A stretch of DNA of 64,000 bases from Ignavibacteriales bacterium (GTDB lineage: Bacteria; Bacteroidota; Ignavibacteria; Ignavibacteriales; Ignavibacteriaceae), in the NCBI GenBank assembly GCA_012517155.1, contig JAAYVN010000121.1:23660-87659 (forward strand), in the 5' to 3' direction. The position numbers were made by a program, and so were the translations under genes. Positions 36,806 to 46,796 of this stretch are shown here, piece by piece. The notes under the pieces were generated by a model. The model searched no databases. It was not told the origin of the DNA and worked only from the letters and a program-made list of their open reading frames with translations. How positions within the stretch are numbered: the stretch's first letter is position 1; every line of letters begins with the position of its first letter.

Positions 36806-38764
36806 ATGAAAAATAAGATACGTTTCATATTTCAATTAATAATACTAGCATTAATAGGTTACGTTGCGGCAAAACCATTATTTATAGCCGGATACACATC
36901 AGATTTTGAAGCATATTGTCCATTTGGAGGTATTTCTTCATTGGCAAGTAAGCTGAATCAGGGTACAATGTCATGCAACATGAGTGAAGTTCAACTTTTA
37001 TTGGGAGTTGGACTACTAATAGGAGTGATAGTAATTGGGAAATTATTCTGTAGTTACCTTTGTCCAATAGGTTCGGTAACTGAGTGGATAGGTAAACTCG
37101 GTGAGAAACTAAAAATAAGGAGAGAAATCCCCAAAGTATTGGACAGGCCATTAAGGTTGTTAAAATACGTTCTACTTTTTATTACAATCTATTTAACGAT
37201 GACAACCAGCGAACTCTTCTGTAAAGAGTATGATCCGTATTTTGCAGCTGTAAATTTATTTGACAACAGTGATATTTATTTATTATATGCCATAATAGCG
37301 TTTGCAATAACAATAATAGGCACGCTAGTATTCAGACTTTTCTGGTGTAAGTATTTATGTCCATTAGGGGCACTGAGTAACATATTTTTAAATGCAGCCG
37401 GGGCAGGCATAGTGATTGTACTGTTTATTATTTTAAATCTGCTTGGCGCCGGACTAGGTTACATTTATTTGCTTGCAGGGATTGTAATTGTGGGAATAAT
37501 AACAGAATTAGGGTTTATGAGAAGTTTCTTATTACCTTTACCAAAGATAACAAGAAATGTATTAACGTGTACAGATTGCGGACATTGTGATACACATTGT
37601 CCTCAAGGAATACATATATCGGAGTACGAAAAAGTAAATCACATTGATTGTAATCTTTGTACTGATTGCGTATATGCTTGCCCACATAAGAACACTTTGT
37701 CAGTGGGTGGAAAGAAGGATTTAAAATTTCTTGCACCTATTGCTACAGTGGTGTTGATTATTTTGAGTCTTGCAGCATCTGCTAACTTTGAGCTTACAAC
37801 TATTTCAGAAAGGTGGGGAAAGTTTGATCAAATCGAGGATGTTGCAATGTATGAACAGACCGGATTGAAGAATGTGAAGTGTTATGGCAGTGCAATGTCT
37901 TTGAAAAACAGTTTGGAAAATGTAGAGGGAATATACGGGCTGGATGCATATGCAAAGTCGCACACAGTAAAGATTTATTATGATTCTAAAGAGATCTCAG
38001 AGAAAAAAGTAAAAAAAGCGATATTCACTCCAATAAAAATGGAAGTTAAATTGCTCAAAGGGAAAAAAATCGATTCTCTTGCAATTGTTATTGCTCCAGT
38101 AATGGGATTGTTTGATTTAATTGATTTCAATAATATGTTTTACGCGTTAAGGGAATTAGAAGGAGTATATGGCTTTGAAACCGAATTCGGCGAACCGGTA
38201 AGAGCGTCCATATTTTATGATCCGGCATCTGTGACTCCCGAAAAAATCAGAAAACAGATTGAGCTCGAGAGTATATCCGTTGAGAAAGTCAAAGGTAATG
38301 GAAAAGAAGAAATTGACTTGAACTTCAAGATAGAAGGCGATCTTGAAAAAAGCGGATTCATTACGATTCCGGATTACCGAGCCAGAATTTTCAGAATCTA
38401 TGACAGAAAATTCAACAATTATGTTACCTATGAAGAGGATAAATTATCAGTATTTATCTTTGCGATGCCAGAAGCCGGAATAGCAAAGTTCAGAAGATAT
38501 TTCGGTCAGTTAACGAGTCATCTATCTGCGGATGACGGGATAGTGCGATTTTCAACCAGATATAATAAAGAGCCTATGGGATATGTATTTTTTGACCCTA
38601 GCCAAACAAATGTTGAAAGAATAAAAGAAGCATTAGTTAAGGAAAAACTAACAATATTTTTAAGTGATACAGAGACTAAAGATGTTGAGAATCCATTTCA
38701 CATAAAAGCTGTCGGAGAAGTTAAACCGGCGTCGGATATTGATATAGATGAGGATGAAGAGTAA
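36806..38764 (+). CDS. NapH/NosR-like membrane 4Fe-4S protein fused to HMA-like domains
   Basis: This 652-residue protein has about six membrane helices in the first 250 residues, two CPxG loops of the NapH/NosR kind (SYLCPIGSV and KYLCPLGAL), two 4Fe-4S motifs (CTDCGHCDTHCP and CNLCTDCVYACP) near residues 255-300, and one more helix at about 315. The C-terminal half appears to hold three beta-alpha-beta-beta-alpha-beta units resembling heavy-metal-associated domains, with CxxC lost (first unit has CYGSA). Proteins of this type move electrons across or along the membrane, often for metal handling. The fusion is unusual and the partner is unknown. Confidence 0.8.
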   Translation: MKNKIRFIFQLIILALIGYVAAKPLFIAGYTSDFEAYCPFGGISSLASKLNQGTMSCNMSEVQLLLGVGLLIGVIVIGKLFCSYLCPIGSVTEWIGKLGEKLKIRREIPKVLDRPLRLLKYVLLFITIYLTMTTSELFCKEYDPYFAAVNLFDNSDIYLLYAIIAFAITIIGTLVFRLFWCKYLCPLGALSNIFLNAAGAGIVIVLFIILNLLGAGLGYIYLLAGIVIVGIITELGFMRSFLLPLPKITRNVLTCTDCGHCDTHCPQGIHISEYEKVNHIDCNLCTDCVYACPHKNTLSVGGKKDLKFLAPIATVVLIILSLAASANFELTTISERWGKFDQIEDVAMYEQTGLKNVKCYGSAMSLKNSLENVEGIYGLDAYAKSHTVKIYYDSKEISEKKVKKAIFTPIKMEVKLLKGKKIDSLAIVIAPVMGLFDLIDFNNMFYALRELEGVYGFETEFGEPVRASIFYDPASVTPEKIRKQIELESISVEKVKGNGKEEIDLNFKIEGDLEKSGFITIPDYRARIFRIYDRKFNNYVTYEEDKLSVFIFAMPEAGIAKFRRYFGQLTSHLSADDGIVRFSTRYNKEPMGYVFFDPSQTNVERIKEALVKEKLTIFLSDTETKDVENPFHIKAVGEVKPASDIDIDEDEE

Positions 38765-38775
38765 AAACAATTTCG

Positions 38776-38799
38776 AAAAAGGAAGGCAACAACCTTTTT
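38776..38799 (+). terminator. Weak terminator-like hairpin after the membrane ferredoxin gene
   Basis: A 7-bp stem AAAAAGG/CCTTTTT (38776-38782 with 38793-38799) encloses a 10-nt loop and is followed by an AT-rich stretch. It lies 11 nt after the stop codon. The stem is AT rich and the downstream U run is part of the stem, so the call is uncertain. Confidence 0.4.
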
Positions 38800-38864
38800 G
38801 AGATTCTTTATTTTTTGATTATAAGGTTTATTAATTCAACTAATATAATAGAAGTGAGGTAAAT

Positions 38865-41282
38865 ATGAAAAGAATGATGACAGTGATAGTTTTATTAGCC
38901 GCAATGGTTACCTATGGACAGACGTTCAATTGGGTATGGCAAAATCCAATGCCGCAAGGGAACACATTAACGGCAATTAATGTAATAAGTCCAACGAAAG
39001 CAATTGTTTTTGGTGCACGAAGTGTTGTGCTGCGAACAGAAGACGGTGGTGTTAACTGGGCAGTTTCTTATGCTGATCCAGCGTACAGGAATATAGAATC
39101 TTCCTGTTTTCTCTCTGCGACCACAGGTTACGTCTGCGGAGATGATGGCTTAATTCTTAAGACTACTGATGGAGGCTCTACATTTACAGTACTGACAAGC
39201 GGAACCACTGAAGATTTGTCCGATATAGATTTTATAGATGCTGACAGTGGTTATGCGGTCGGGAGTGTTGGAACTGTTCTAAAAACAACTAACGGCGGGT
39301 TAACCTGGAACGCAATCACAACACCCATTACGGTTACTATCAACACAGTTGAAGTAGTGAGTGCCGACAATGTTTATTTTGGCGCAGCAACTGCAAGTGC
39401 GCCGCAGCTTGTCAGCCGATCAACTGATTATGGGGTTACCTGGACTAATGCAACCCCAACCGGTGCGACAAAAAACATTACAGACATATTTTTCCTTGAT
39501 GCAGCACACGGCTGGTGTTCGTCACAGGATGTAGGGAAAGTATTTTATACAACTGACGGAGGAACGACATGGGCTAACGGTGTTTCGGCAAATTTAGTTG
39601 TTCCAAATTATGTTCACTTTATTGATGCAAACACAGGTTTTGTGACCAATAACAATAACGGAAATGTATACAGGACTGCTGACGGCGGAGCAACATATAC
39701 AGGGATAGCCACCGGAACCGAACCTTTGTACTGCGTTGCTAATTCAGGGACCTCAATATTTGCGGTTGGAAGGTACGGCTCAATATATAAGAGTCTTGAT
39801 AACGGTTTGACCTGGAATCCAATGTTCTTATCAGTCACACAAAAACCAATGAGATCAATAAAGTTTACAAGCAGCCTTGTTGGATATTCCGGCGGGGGAT
39901 CTACATCTGCAGCTGATTCACTCGGATTTATCCTAAAAACGAATGATGGCGGAGAAACCTGGGAGAATGTTGGATATAATTTCAAAGCTCAGGTCTATTC
40001 ATTTGCGATAGCTTCATCAAACGTCTGGTATGTAGGAAATTCAATTAATCAGATATATAAAACAACAGACGGCGGAGCAACATTTACACTTCAGACACAC
40101 CCAATTGTAAGCACGACAACAGATTTTAATGATATGTCATTTGTAGATGTAAATACAGGATATGCCGTTAGTTCGGGAGGAAAGATAATAAAAACAACTA
40201 ATGGTGGCACGACCTGGACAGATGCGAACACGCCTTTTGGAACGTCTGGTGTCTGGAGCATTTACACTCCAAATGCAAACAAAGTAATAGCAGTTGGTGC
40301 AAGCGCAAAGGCTTATATGACCACTGATGGCGGAACATCATGGACGCCTATGACAACCGGTATACCGGGAACTTTTTTTGTAACGCGATTTTATAATGAG
40401 AATTTTGGTTTAATAGGCGGGTACAGTTCTCCAAATCCTGTTCTGTCAAAAACAACTGATGGCGGAGCAACATGGACACCTGTTGGGATTCCAACTGATC
40501 AGGGAATAGGAAGTTTGTGGGGCATTGGTTTCAGGGATGTAAACACGTACTGGGTTACAGATGTTAACGGTGTGATTGCTTACACAACTGACAGTGGTAC
40601 TACGTGGAGTGTGGCCAAAAAAGTTGCCGGACACACTATTTTTTCAGTTTCAGTGGTTGGGGATCACATGTGGATGACAGGAAGCGGCGGATTAATCCTG
40701 AAGGGTTATTCCAATCCAAATGTACCGGTTGAGTTAGTCTCTTTTATTGCTACAGTTTCAGGACAAAATATTGAGTTAAAATGGAATACTGCTACTGAAT
40801 TAAACAATAAAGGATTCCAAATCGAGAAAAAAATTAAAGGTTCAAACTGGACTGAGTTAGCATTTGTCAAAGGAAAAGGAACGACATCAATTGAAAATTC
40901 GTATACCTATACTGACAAGAATGCCGGATCAGGAACAATATCTTACAGACTTAAACAAATAGATTTCGATGGAAGCTACGAGTATTCAGAAGAAGTATTA
41001 GTAGAGATGCTAACCCCGAATACATTTGACTTAAGTCAGAACTATCCAAACCCATTTAATCCGAGTACGGTTATATCTTACAATATTCCATTCCAAACTA
41101 AGGTTGAATTGAAAGTATACAACATACTAGGAAAAGAGGTTGCCCGGCCAGTTAATGAGATTCAGGAGGCGGGTTCATACAGTCTATCCTTTAACGGTGA
41201 TAAATTATCCAGCGGAGTATACTTTTATGAATTAAGAGCAGGCGATTACACGGCAAAGAAAAAGATGATTTTAATCAAATAA
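38865..41282 (+). CDS. YCF48-like beta-propeller protein with T9SS sorting domain
   Basis: This 805-residue protein has a short signal peptide (about 1-19, ending VTYGQ) and many repeats of the KTTxGGxTW kind, each preceded by an FxDxxxGY(A/V) strand, followed by a fibronectin-like linker (IELKWNTATELNNKGFQIEK) and a type A T9SS domain (DLSQNYPNPFNPST, ending KKKMILIK). The ATG has a GTGAGGT ribosome-binding site 6 nt upstream. It is a paralogue of 27836-30046 and 46797-49028 but stands alone, closed by the strong terminator at 41304-41334. Confidence 0.88.
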   Translation: MKRMMTVIVLLAAMVTYGQTFNWVWQNPMPQGNTLTAINVISPTKAIVFGARSVVLRTEDGGVNWAVSYADPAYRNIESSCFLSATTGYVCGDDGLILKTTDGGSTFTVLTSGTTEDLSDIDFIDADSGYAVGSVGTVLKTTNGGLTWNAITTPITVTINTVEVVSADNVYFGAATASAPQLVSRSTDYGVTWTNATPTGATKNITDIFFLDAAHGWCSSQDVGKVFYTTDGGTTWANGVSANLVVPNYVHFIDANTGFVTNNNNGNVYRTADGGATYTGIATGTEPLYCVANSGTSIFAVGRYGSIYKSLDNGLTWNPMFLSVTQKPMRSIKFTSSLVGYSGGGSTSAADSLGFILKTNDGGETWENVGYNFKAQVYSFAIASSNVWYVGNSINQIYKTTDGGATFTLQTHPIVSTTTDFNDMSFVDVNTGYAVSSGGKIIKTTNGGTTWTDANTPFGTSGVWSIYTPNANKVIAVGASAKAYMTTDGGTSWTPMTTGIPGTFFVTRFYNENFGLIGGYSSPNPVLSKTTDGGATWTPVGIPTDQGIGSLWGIGFRDVNTYWVTDVNGVIAYTTDSGTTWSVAKKVAGHTIFSVSVVGDHMWMTGSGGLILKGYSNPNVPVELVSFIATVSGQNIELKWNTATELNNKGFQIEKKIKGSNWTELAFVKGKGTTSIENSYTYTDKNAGSGTISYRLKQIDFDGSYEYSEEVLVEMLTPNTFDLSQNYPNPFNPSTVISYNIPFQTKVELKVYNILGKEVARPVNEIQEAGSYSLSFNGDKLSSGVYFYELRAGDYTAKKKMILIK

Positions 41283-41303
41283 AGCTAAATTAATTTTCCT
41301 ATA

Positions 41304-41334
41304 ACAGAGACGGGTATAACCCGTCTCTGTTTTT
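41304..41334 (+). terminator. Rho-independent terminator before cassette B
   Basis: A perfect 11-bp stem ACAGAGACGGG/CCCGTCTCTGT (41304-41314 with 41320-41330) with a 5-nt loop is followed by four more T. It follows the propeller gene by 21 nt and separates it from the second TonB receptor, so cassette B should have its own promoter in 41335-41377. Confidence 0.93.
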
Positions 41335-41377
41335 ATTATCAAAAGCAATGAGTAGAAATTAAAAACTAAAACGTGGC

Positions 41378-44044
41378 ATGATTAAGTATTGTATAATTAG
41401 TGTTTGTTTGTTTTTCCTAACGCAGTCCTTAGCACAAAATAATATTGGATATGTATCCGGGACAGTAATGAGTGAGGAAGGGGAATTACTTCCATTTGCA
41501 AACGTTATAATAAAAGAAAACAATAATGGAGCCGCAACCGATAGAAAGGGGAAGTTTAAGTTAACTTCAATACCGGGTGAATACACACTAGAAGTATCAT
41601 TTATCGGATTTGAAAAATCAGTTAATAAAGTAATAATTGAAACAAACAAGACAACAGAACTAATAGTTAAATTAAAGTCAACCTCCTTCGAAATCGGAAC
41701 AATTGAAGTAGTGGGAAAGACTGATTTTTTGCCAATCAATCCCGAAACAAAAACAATAGTAACTTCGAGTGAAATTGAGCACATGCAAGCTTCAAGTTTG
41801 AATGATGTACTAAAGCTGACTCCGGGGGTTGAGACCACAAACCCGACATTGAACAGCACAGAAAAAGCATCGATAAGGAAAGGTGATGCGTTAGGTACTC
41901 AAATAATACTTGACGGAATTCCATTGACTAACAATGCAAACATGCAAATCGGGATTGGACAATCGACGGCGAACAGCGGATTAGATTTAAGGAACATACC
42001 AGCTGAGAATATCAAAGAGGTTGAAATAATAAGAGGAATACCCTCGGTACAGTACGGAGATTTTACAGACGGATTAATGATAGTTAAAACCAAAGCGATT
42101 GTGGAAAGTCCTAAAGTAAAGTTTAAGTATAATCCCCAATTATATGAGGCAAATGTGAGTGCGGGTTATAAAATATGGGATTGGGTAATAAACGGCAATT
42201 TTAACTTTGCATCTTCTGAAAGAGATATAAGACTAGAGGGAGACGGTTATACAAGGATTGCTGGACAATTAACGTTAGAGAAAGAGACTGATGATTTCAC
42301 TCTTAAGAATATAATATATCTAACAAGATCATTTGACGAGTATAAAGAAAAACCGGGATATCAGTTGCGAGAAGCCTGGTATAACCGAGATATAAATCTA
42401 AAATATTCCGGGGAGTATAGTACATTAGCAGAATTATCAAAATTAACGCTCAAGCTTTCTGTCTCATACACAAGGCAAAATTCATTTGATCAGCGATTGG
42501 TGTCGAGAGATAATCTTGTTCTTTCGACCAGAGATTATGAGGGAACGCAAGAAGGAAGAATTGTATTTGGTTCATATCTTGGGAGTAAAACAATTACCGG
42601 AGATGTTTGGAATATTTTCAGTGATGTTAATTATGGATTCAGATTTTTTCAGGGCACAATACTGCATAGTATTCTGGGGGGGATAACTTACAGAAATGAT
42701 TTAAATGCGGGGAAGGGAATCCAATTTGATCCGCTATTTCCCCCAACAGTATCGGTTACATCGCCCCGTTTAAGAGATTACAGTTCGATACCATCCTACG
42801 ATATAATAAGTCTGTATTTGGAGGACAAGATTACCGGGAACATCTTAAGACCTTTCACGCTTCAAGCCGGATTAAGATATGAAGTATACAGACCCACCGG
42901 ATTTGACATAAAGGGACTATACGGCAACGGGGAGCTAATTAAATCCGAGAACGGAAGTTTTTTAAATCCAAGAATAGCTTTCTCAATAAATCTAACAGAA
43001 AATACACAAGTGCGTATGGGTTATGGAGTATCCACCAAATCACCTCCTATGGGAATGATATTTGCCCAGGAGAAGTATTTTGATATAGTGGACACAGTAT
43101 CGGTAGTTAATCCGGCATATCCAGATAGTAACTTTGCCTTAATATCGACTTTTGTAAGAGAACAGGCGAATCCAACAATCAAAGGGTACAAGCAAAAAAA
43201 ATATGAATTTAGCATTGATCAACAATTTGACTTTTTAGGATTAACACTTACGGGTTATATTAATAATACAACCGACATTTTTCAGAGTCTTTCAGTACCA
43301 ACGATTTACTTCAAGCGCACATTCCCAAGCTGGCCGGATATCAGTGATGAATTTATTAACAGGATTTATCTAGATTCATACACTAAATATTCGAACAACG
43401 GCTGGATGAATGTAAATGGATTAGAGTTTGCAATGACAACAGATCGTATTCCCATAATTAATACGATATTTAAGTTTGATGCGGCATATATTTTTAATGA
43501 ATCGGGAACAAAAGACGGCGAGTATTTATCCAGTTCACGGTTTGTAAATTCCCTGAATTCCGAGGTGATGCCTATTTACATATCTACAGAGAATTACAGT
43601 AAAGAGTTGTTGTTCAATTACCGATTTGAAATTCAAGCCAGAGAGCTGGGGATGTGGCTGACACTACACGTTCAACAGAAACTGATAGATATCGATGGAA
43701 GACGAAGATACGATGATACGCTAGCGGTAGGTTACTTCACAAGAGACGGTGAAATAGTCAGAATACCAGAAGACGAAAGAACAGATCAAAAATATGATCA
43801 ATTAAGAAGGAAAATACAACCTTATGAATTATATGAGGAGGACAGACCGAACAAGTGGCTCATAAATCTTAAAGTGAGCAAATCACTTTGGAAAGGAGCC
43901 GCATTGTCGTTCTATGTTAATAACTTTTTAAATAATCAACCTTTATATAAAAGGAAAAGGAGTTCGGAAATATCTCCAATTTATGATAGAAGAAATCCGG
44001 AAATATTTTACGGAGTTGATTTTAATTCCACAATAGATTTTTAA
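41378..44044 (+). CDS. TonB-dependent outer-membrane receptor without STN domain (cassette B)
   Basis: This 888-residue receptor has a signal peptide (1-19), a carboxypeptidase-regulatory-like domain (about 24-105), a plug (about 115-245, with ASSLNDVLKLTPGVE and IILDGIPLTNNANMQ) and a barrel. It is clearly related to the receptor at 22155-25148: both share PxTKT-type linker, SSEIEHxQASS and LTNNANMQ-like segments, and barrel motifs such as YLEDKITGN and STKSPPM. It lacks the STN domain of cassette A and has no FecR gene beside it, so it is probably not signal-coupled. Confidence 0.9.
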   Translation: MIKYCIISVCLFFLTQSLAQNNIGYVSGTVMSEEGELLPFANVIIKENNNGAATDRKGKFKLTSIPGEYTLEVSFIGFEKSVNKVIIETNKTTELIVKLKSTSFEIGTIEVVGKTDFLPINPETKTIVTSSEIEHMQASSLNDVLKLTPGVETTNPTLNSTEKASIRKGDALGTQIILDGIPLTNNANMQIGIGQSTANSGLDLRNIPAENIKEVEIIRGIPSVQYGDFTDGLMIVKTKAIVESPKVKFKYNPQLYEANVSAGYKIWDWVINGNFNFASSERDIRLEGDGYTRIAGQLTLEKETDDFTLKNIIYLTRSFDEYKEKPGYQLREAWYNRDINLKYSGEYSTLAELSKLTLKLSVSYTRQNSFDQRLVSRDNLVLSTRDYEGTQEGRIVFGSYLGSKTITGDVWNIFSDVNYGFRFFQGTILHSILGGITYRNDLNAGKGIQFDPLFPPTVSVTSPRLRDYSSIPSYDIISLYLEDKITGNILRPFTLQAGLRYEVYRPTGFDIKGLYGNGELIKSENGSFLNPRIAFSINLTENTQVRMGYGVSTKSPPMGMIFAQEKYFDIVDTVSVVNPAYPDSNFALISTFVREQANPTIKGYKQKKYEFSIDQQFDFLGLTLTGYINNTTDIFQSLSVPTIYFKRTFPSWPDISDEFINRIYLDSYTKYSNNGWMNVNGLEFAMTTDRIPIINTIFKFDAAYIFNESGTKDGEYLSSSRFVNSLNSEVMPIYISTENYSKELLFNYRFEIQARELGMWLTLHVQQKLIDIDGRRRYDDTLAVGYFTRDGEIVRIPEDERTDQKYDQLRRKIQPYELYEEDRPNKWLINLKVSKSLWKGAALSFYVNNFLNNQPLYKRKRSSEISPIYDRRNPEIFYGVDFNSTIDF

Positions 44045-44056
44045 ATGGAACGAGAA

Positions 44057-45277
44057 ATGAAAATAAAAGATGTAGTAAAATTGATTTTATTGTATTTGAG
44101 TATTCTTGCATCGATTATGGTAAACGGATGCAGCGAGATATTAAATATTGATGAAGTTCCCGGTGTAAAAGAAAGAGGGGGGGATTTTATTATTAATTTA
44201 AAAGACAATACGGGATTCATGCAAAAACTTTTTGGAAAAGGATCAGTACCAAATGCCATAGTTCGGTTAAAATCGAATTCATTAGGGACAGAGTATAGTT
44301 TTGTCAGTGATTCAAGTGGAAATGTAAGGATAACCGGATTGATATCAGACAGTTATTTTATTTCAATAAAGCGCGGGATGTTACCTCAGGAATTAGAGGC
44401 AATATTTGGCGCATACACGAAGGATTATGTATTAGTAAACAAGGAAACAAAAGCGATCGAGTTAAGTGCTGGCGGGGTGAGTGAGTATGAGATTAGACTA
44501 GACACCATCTCAAAATCCGCACTAGTAATCAGTGAGATTTATGCGAGCGGACCTACCGGGGCGGGTTTATATTATCATGATAAGTATATAGAAATCTATA
44601 ACCAATCAGAGTACATTCAATATCTCGACTCAATGATAATCGCGATAGTATATTCAAGCAGTTATCTGGGATTAAACTACCGAGATGACCCTGAGTATAT
44701 ACACTCAAAGAGTATCTGGATATTCCCCGGAAACGGCACTGATCATCCAATTCTGCCGGGACAATTTATAGTATGTGCAGAGGATGCTATAAATCACACA
44801 ATGAACGCTCCTCAGAGCGTTGATTTATCGAATTCGGATTTTGAGTTTTATAAAGATGATGCTCCAGATATAGATAATCCTTCAATTCCCAATATGATCA
44901 GAATATATCAACCCTCTGGTAATGACTGGCTTATAGGCGGAGAGAAGGGGGCAATAATAATAGCAAGGCTAGGTGTAAACAGTCTTATTCCTTATAGTGA
45001 AGAGTTTCTAATCCCATACAAGAATGTTATTGACGGAGTTGAGTACATGGCTGATCCGACAAAAATAAATGAAAAAACACTTAACCCGATAATAGATGCC
45101 GGAACAACAGGGGGTATTCAGTTTTATACAGGAAAGTCAATGGAACGAAAATCAGTCTTTGTAAATAATATGAATGAATTGGCGGACGAGAATAACTCAT
45201 CGCTTGACTTTATAATTATCACAAAGCCCACGCCCAATTACCATTCAACCTGGATTCCGACGGAGCATGGCAAATGA
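44057..45277 (+). CDS. DUF4876-type surface lipoprotein (cassette B)
   Basis: This 406-residue protein is preferred from ATG 44057 (MKIKDVVKLILL), which gives a clean signal peptide ending in a lipobox with C25 (VNGC); ATG 44045, adjacent to the receptor stop, would add four residues including two Glu. After a carboxypeptidase-like domain comes ISEIYASGPTGAGLYYHD and YIEIYNQSEYIQYLDS, matching cassette A, and the shared FPGNG...HPxxPGQFIVCAEDAINH region. A G7 tract lies at 44177-44183. The gene overlaps the barrel gene by 4 nt (ATGA). Confidence 0.75.
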   Translation: MKIKDVVKLILLYLSILASIMVNGCSEILNIDEVPGVKERGGDFIINLKDNTGFMQKLFGKGSVPNAIVRLKSNSLGTEYSFVSDSSGNVRITGLISDSYFISIKRGMLPQELEAIFGAYTKDYVLVNKETKAIELSAGGVSEYEIRLDTISKSALVISEIYASGPTGAGLYYHDKYIEIYNQSEYIQYLDSMIIAIVYSSSYLGLNYRDDPEYIHSKSIWIFPGNGTDHPILPGQFIVCAEDAINHTMNAPQSVDLSNSDFEFYKDDAPDIDNPSIPNMIRIYQPSGNDWLIGGEKGAIIIARLGVNSLIPYSEEFLIPYKNVIDGVEYMADPTKINEKTLNPIIDAGTTGGIQFYTGKSMERKSVFVNNMNELADENNSSLDFIIITKPTPNYHSTWIPTEHGK

Positions 45278-46785
45278 GATTTAATGTATTCTTAATGTCG
45301 TTATTATTGATACTAGTGTGTGTGGTGAAGTCTGTTCATTCACAGGAATATTCCACATATTTAGGATATCCCGGAAAAGAGAGGATAAATCAATACTTTG
45401 TCGGGAAGAATCCAGCATTTTTAAAATTCAGTAAAAAAGATGAACTGCTGGGATTAAGCGTAGGGTTAAACAATTCGAAGGGATTTTTTAAGGGGTTCCT
45501 TGATCCAGAGCAAGAGAGCAAGTATCTTTTAAGCGCTACAGGAAAAAAGAGCATAGAGGAGAATCAATACTTCAAGGGGAGTTTCAATATAGTGAGACAT
45601 GAAAGACAAAACTGGGATTGGATTTTTGTGCGAGAATATGACAAAAATATTTTTTTATTAGGGGACAGCACCACGGGTAATAGCAGATTTACCGGGATAT
45701 TGTTGAATTCCGAATATAGTTTAAGAATTGCGAAAAATTATTTGCTTGGTGTCAACCTTGACTATCTTGTTGATGAAGGGATAAAAGAAGTATCCCCTCG
45801 GCCGACATCAGAATACCGGTATATAGATGTGACTTTAGGAGCCGGATACGATGGAATCAAGGGAGTATCCTTAGGTATAAAGGGAAACATTATTGATAAA
45901 ACGGAAAAGATTGTGTACCAAGAAGATGAAGGAGCATTAACAACTGAAACAATAATCCTCAAATTCAGGGGGTATGATTATCCCAATGTATTCAGGAAAA
46001 AGAGTGAAGTGAGATATTCATATATTAACCAGTATCTAGGACAATTTGATTACACAATAAATGCCGTTGAAAATCTGCTTATAACAGGTTACGTGAATTC
46101 CGGGGCTGAGAATTCAGTAGTTAAAGACAATTCGATAAATCCAGAATCAGACGGGTATTTTCAAAGCAAACTTGTTTCAGCCGGATTAATCGGGAATTAT
46201 ACGATAACATCTTCCTGGAATACTGGCTTATCATTCGAAGTTTTAAGAAATGAAAGATGGGGTAAAAGTTCCAAGTACAATGTGCTTTATTATGAAGACT
46301 CAGATGAGTGTGAGAAAATTCAAGTCAGTTGCGAATATATTCTGGATAGAAAAACATCATTTACAATAGAAATAGAGGGTTATTTGAACAGAACTGATAT
46401 GAGTGATTATTATTCAGATATAAGTTATGCGAATAAAAGCAATTTAATTTCCGGGGCAATTGGTGTAAACCATGAAATAAGTGAGGGATTCAGAACCGCA
46501 TTTATTTACCAATATTCTGAAAACAGAATCAGCGCGGAAAATGTAAAATCAGGTCAATCCTCGAATTATTTTTCAGATTACAGAATAAGAGATATCTATT
46601 TCAGAGGGACAAATTATTCTACACACAAGGGAAAACTAATTATTAATTTATCTAAGTTCCCGGGGGGAGATTTAAGTCTGTTTGCTCAATATGGAATAAT
46701 GATACCACAAAGAAACAGCCATTTTTCCGGCAAGCGAAGGAATGAACTGGATATGTTTTTAGAGTACAAGATCAACGTATTTTAG
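45274..46785 (+). CDS. Outer-membrane beta-barrel protein, DUF6850-like (cassette B)
   Basis: This 503-residue protein has a signal peptide (1-23, ending VHSQ) and a beta-rich body ending DMFLEYKINVF with a terminal Phe, as in outer-membrane barrels. It is the counterpart of 26337-27812: similar length, same position in the cassette and matching segments (GDSTTGNSRFTG versus DTTSGDYRYSG; YRYIDVTLGAGY versus YREVDVTFGMVY). Its start overlaps the lipoprotein stop, suggesting translational coupling and a joint complex. Confidence 0.7.
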   Translation: MRFNVFLMSLLLILVCVVKSVHSQEYSTYLGYPGKERINQYFVGKNPAFLKFSKKDELLGLSVGLNNSKGFFKGFLDPEQESKYLLSATGKKSIEENQYFKGSFNIVRHERQNWDWIFVREYDKNIFLLGDSTTGNSRFTGILLNSEYSLRIAKNYLLGVNLDYLVDEGIKEVSPRPTSEYRYIDVTLGAGYDGIKGVSLGIKGNIIDKTEKIVYQEDEGALTTETIILKFRGYDYPNVFRKKSEVRYSYINQYLGQFDYTINAVENLLITGYVNSGAENSVVKDNSINPESDGYFQSKLVSAGLIGNYTITSSWNTGLSFEVLRNERWGKSSKYNVLYYEDSDECEKIQVSCEYILDRKTSFTIEIEGYLNRTDMSDYYSDISYANKSNLISGAIGVNHEISEGFRTAFIYQYSENRISAENVKSGQSSNYFSDYRIRDIYFRGTNYSTHKGKLIINLSKFPGGDLSLFAQYGIMIPQRNSHFSGKRRNELDMFLEYKINVF

Positions 46786-46796
46786 AAAGGAAAAAA

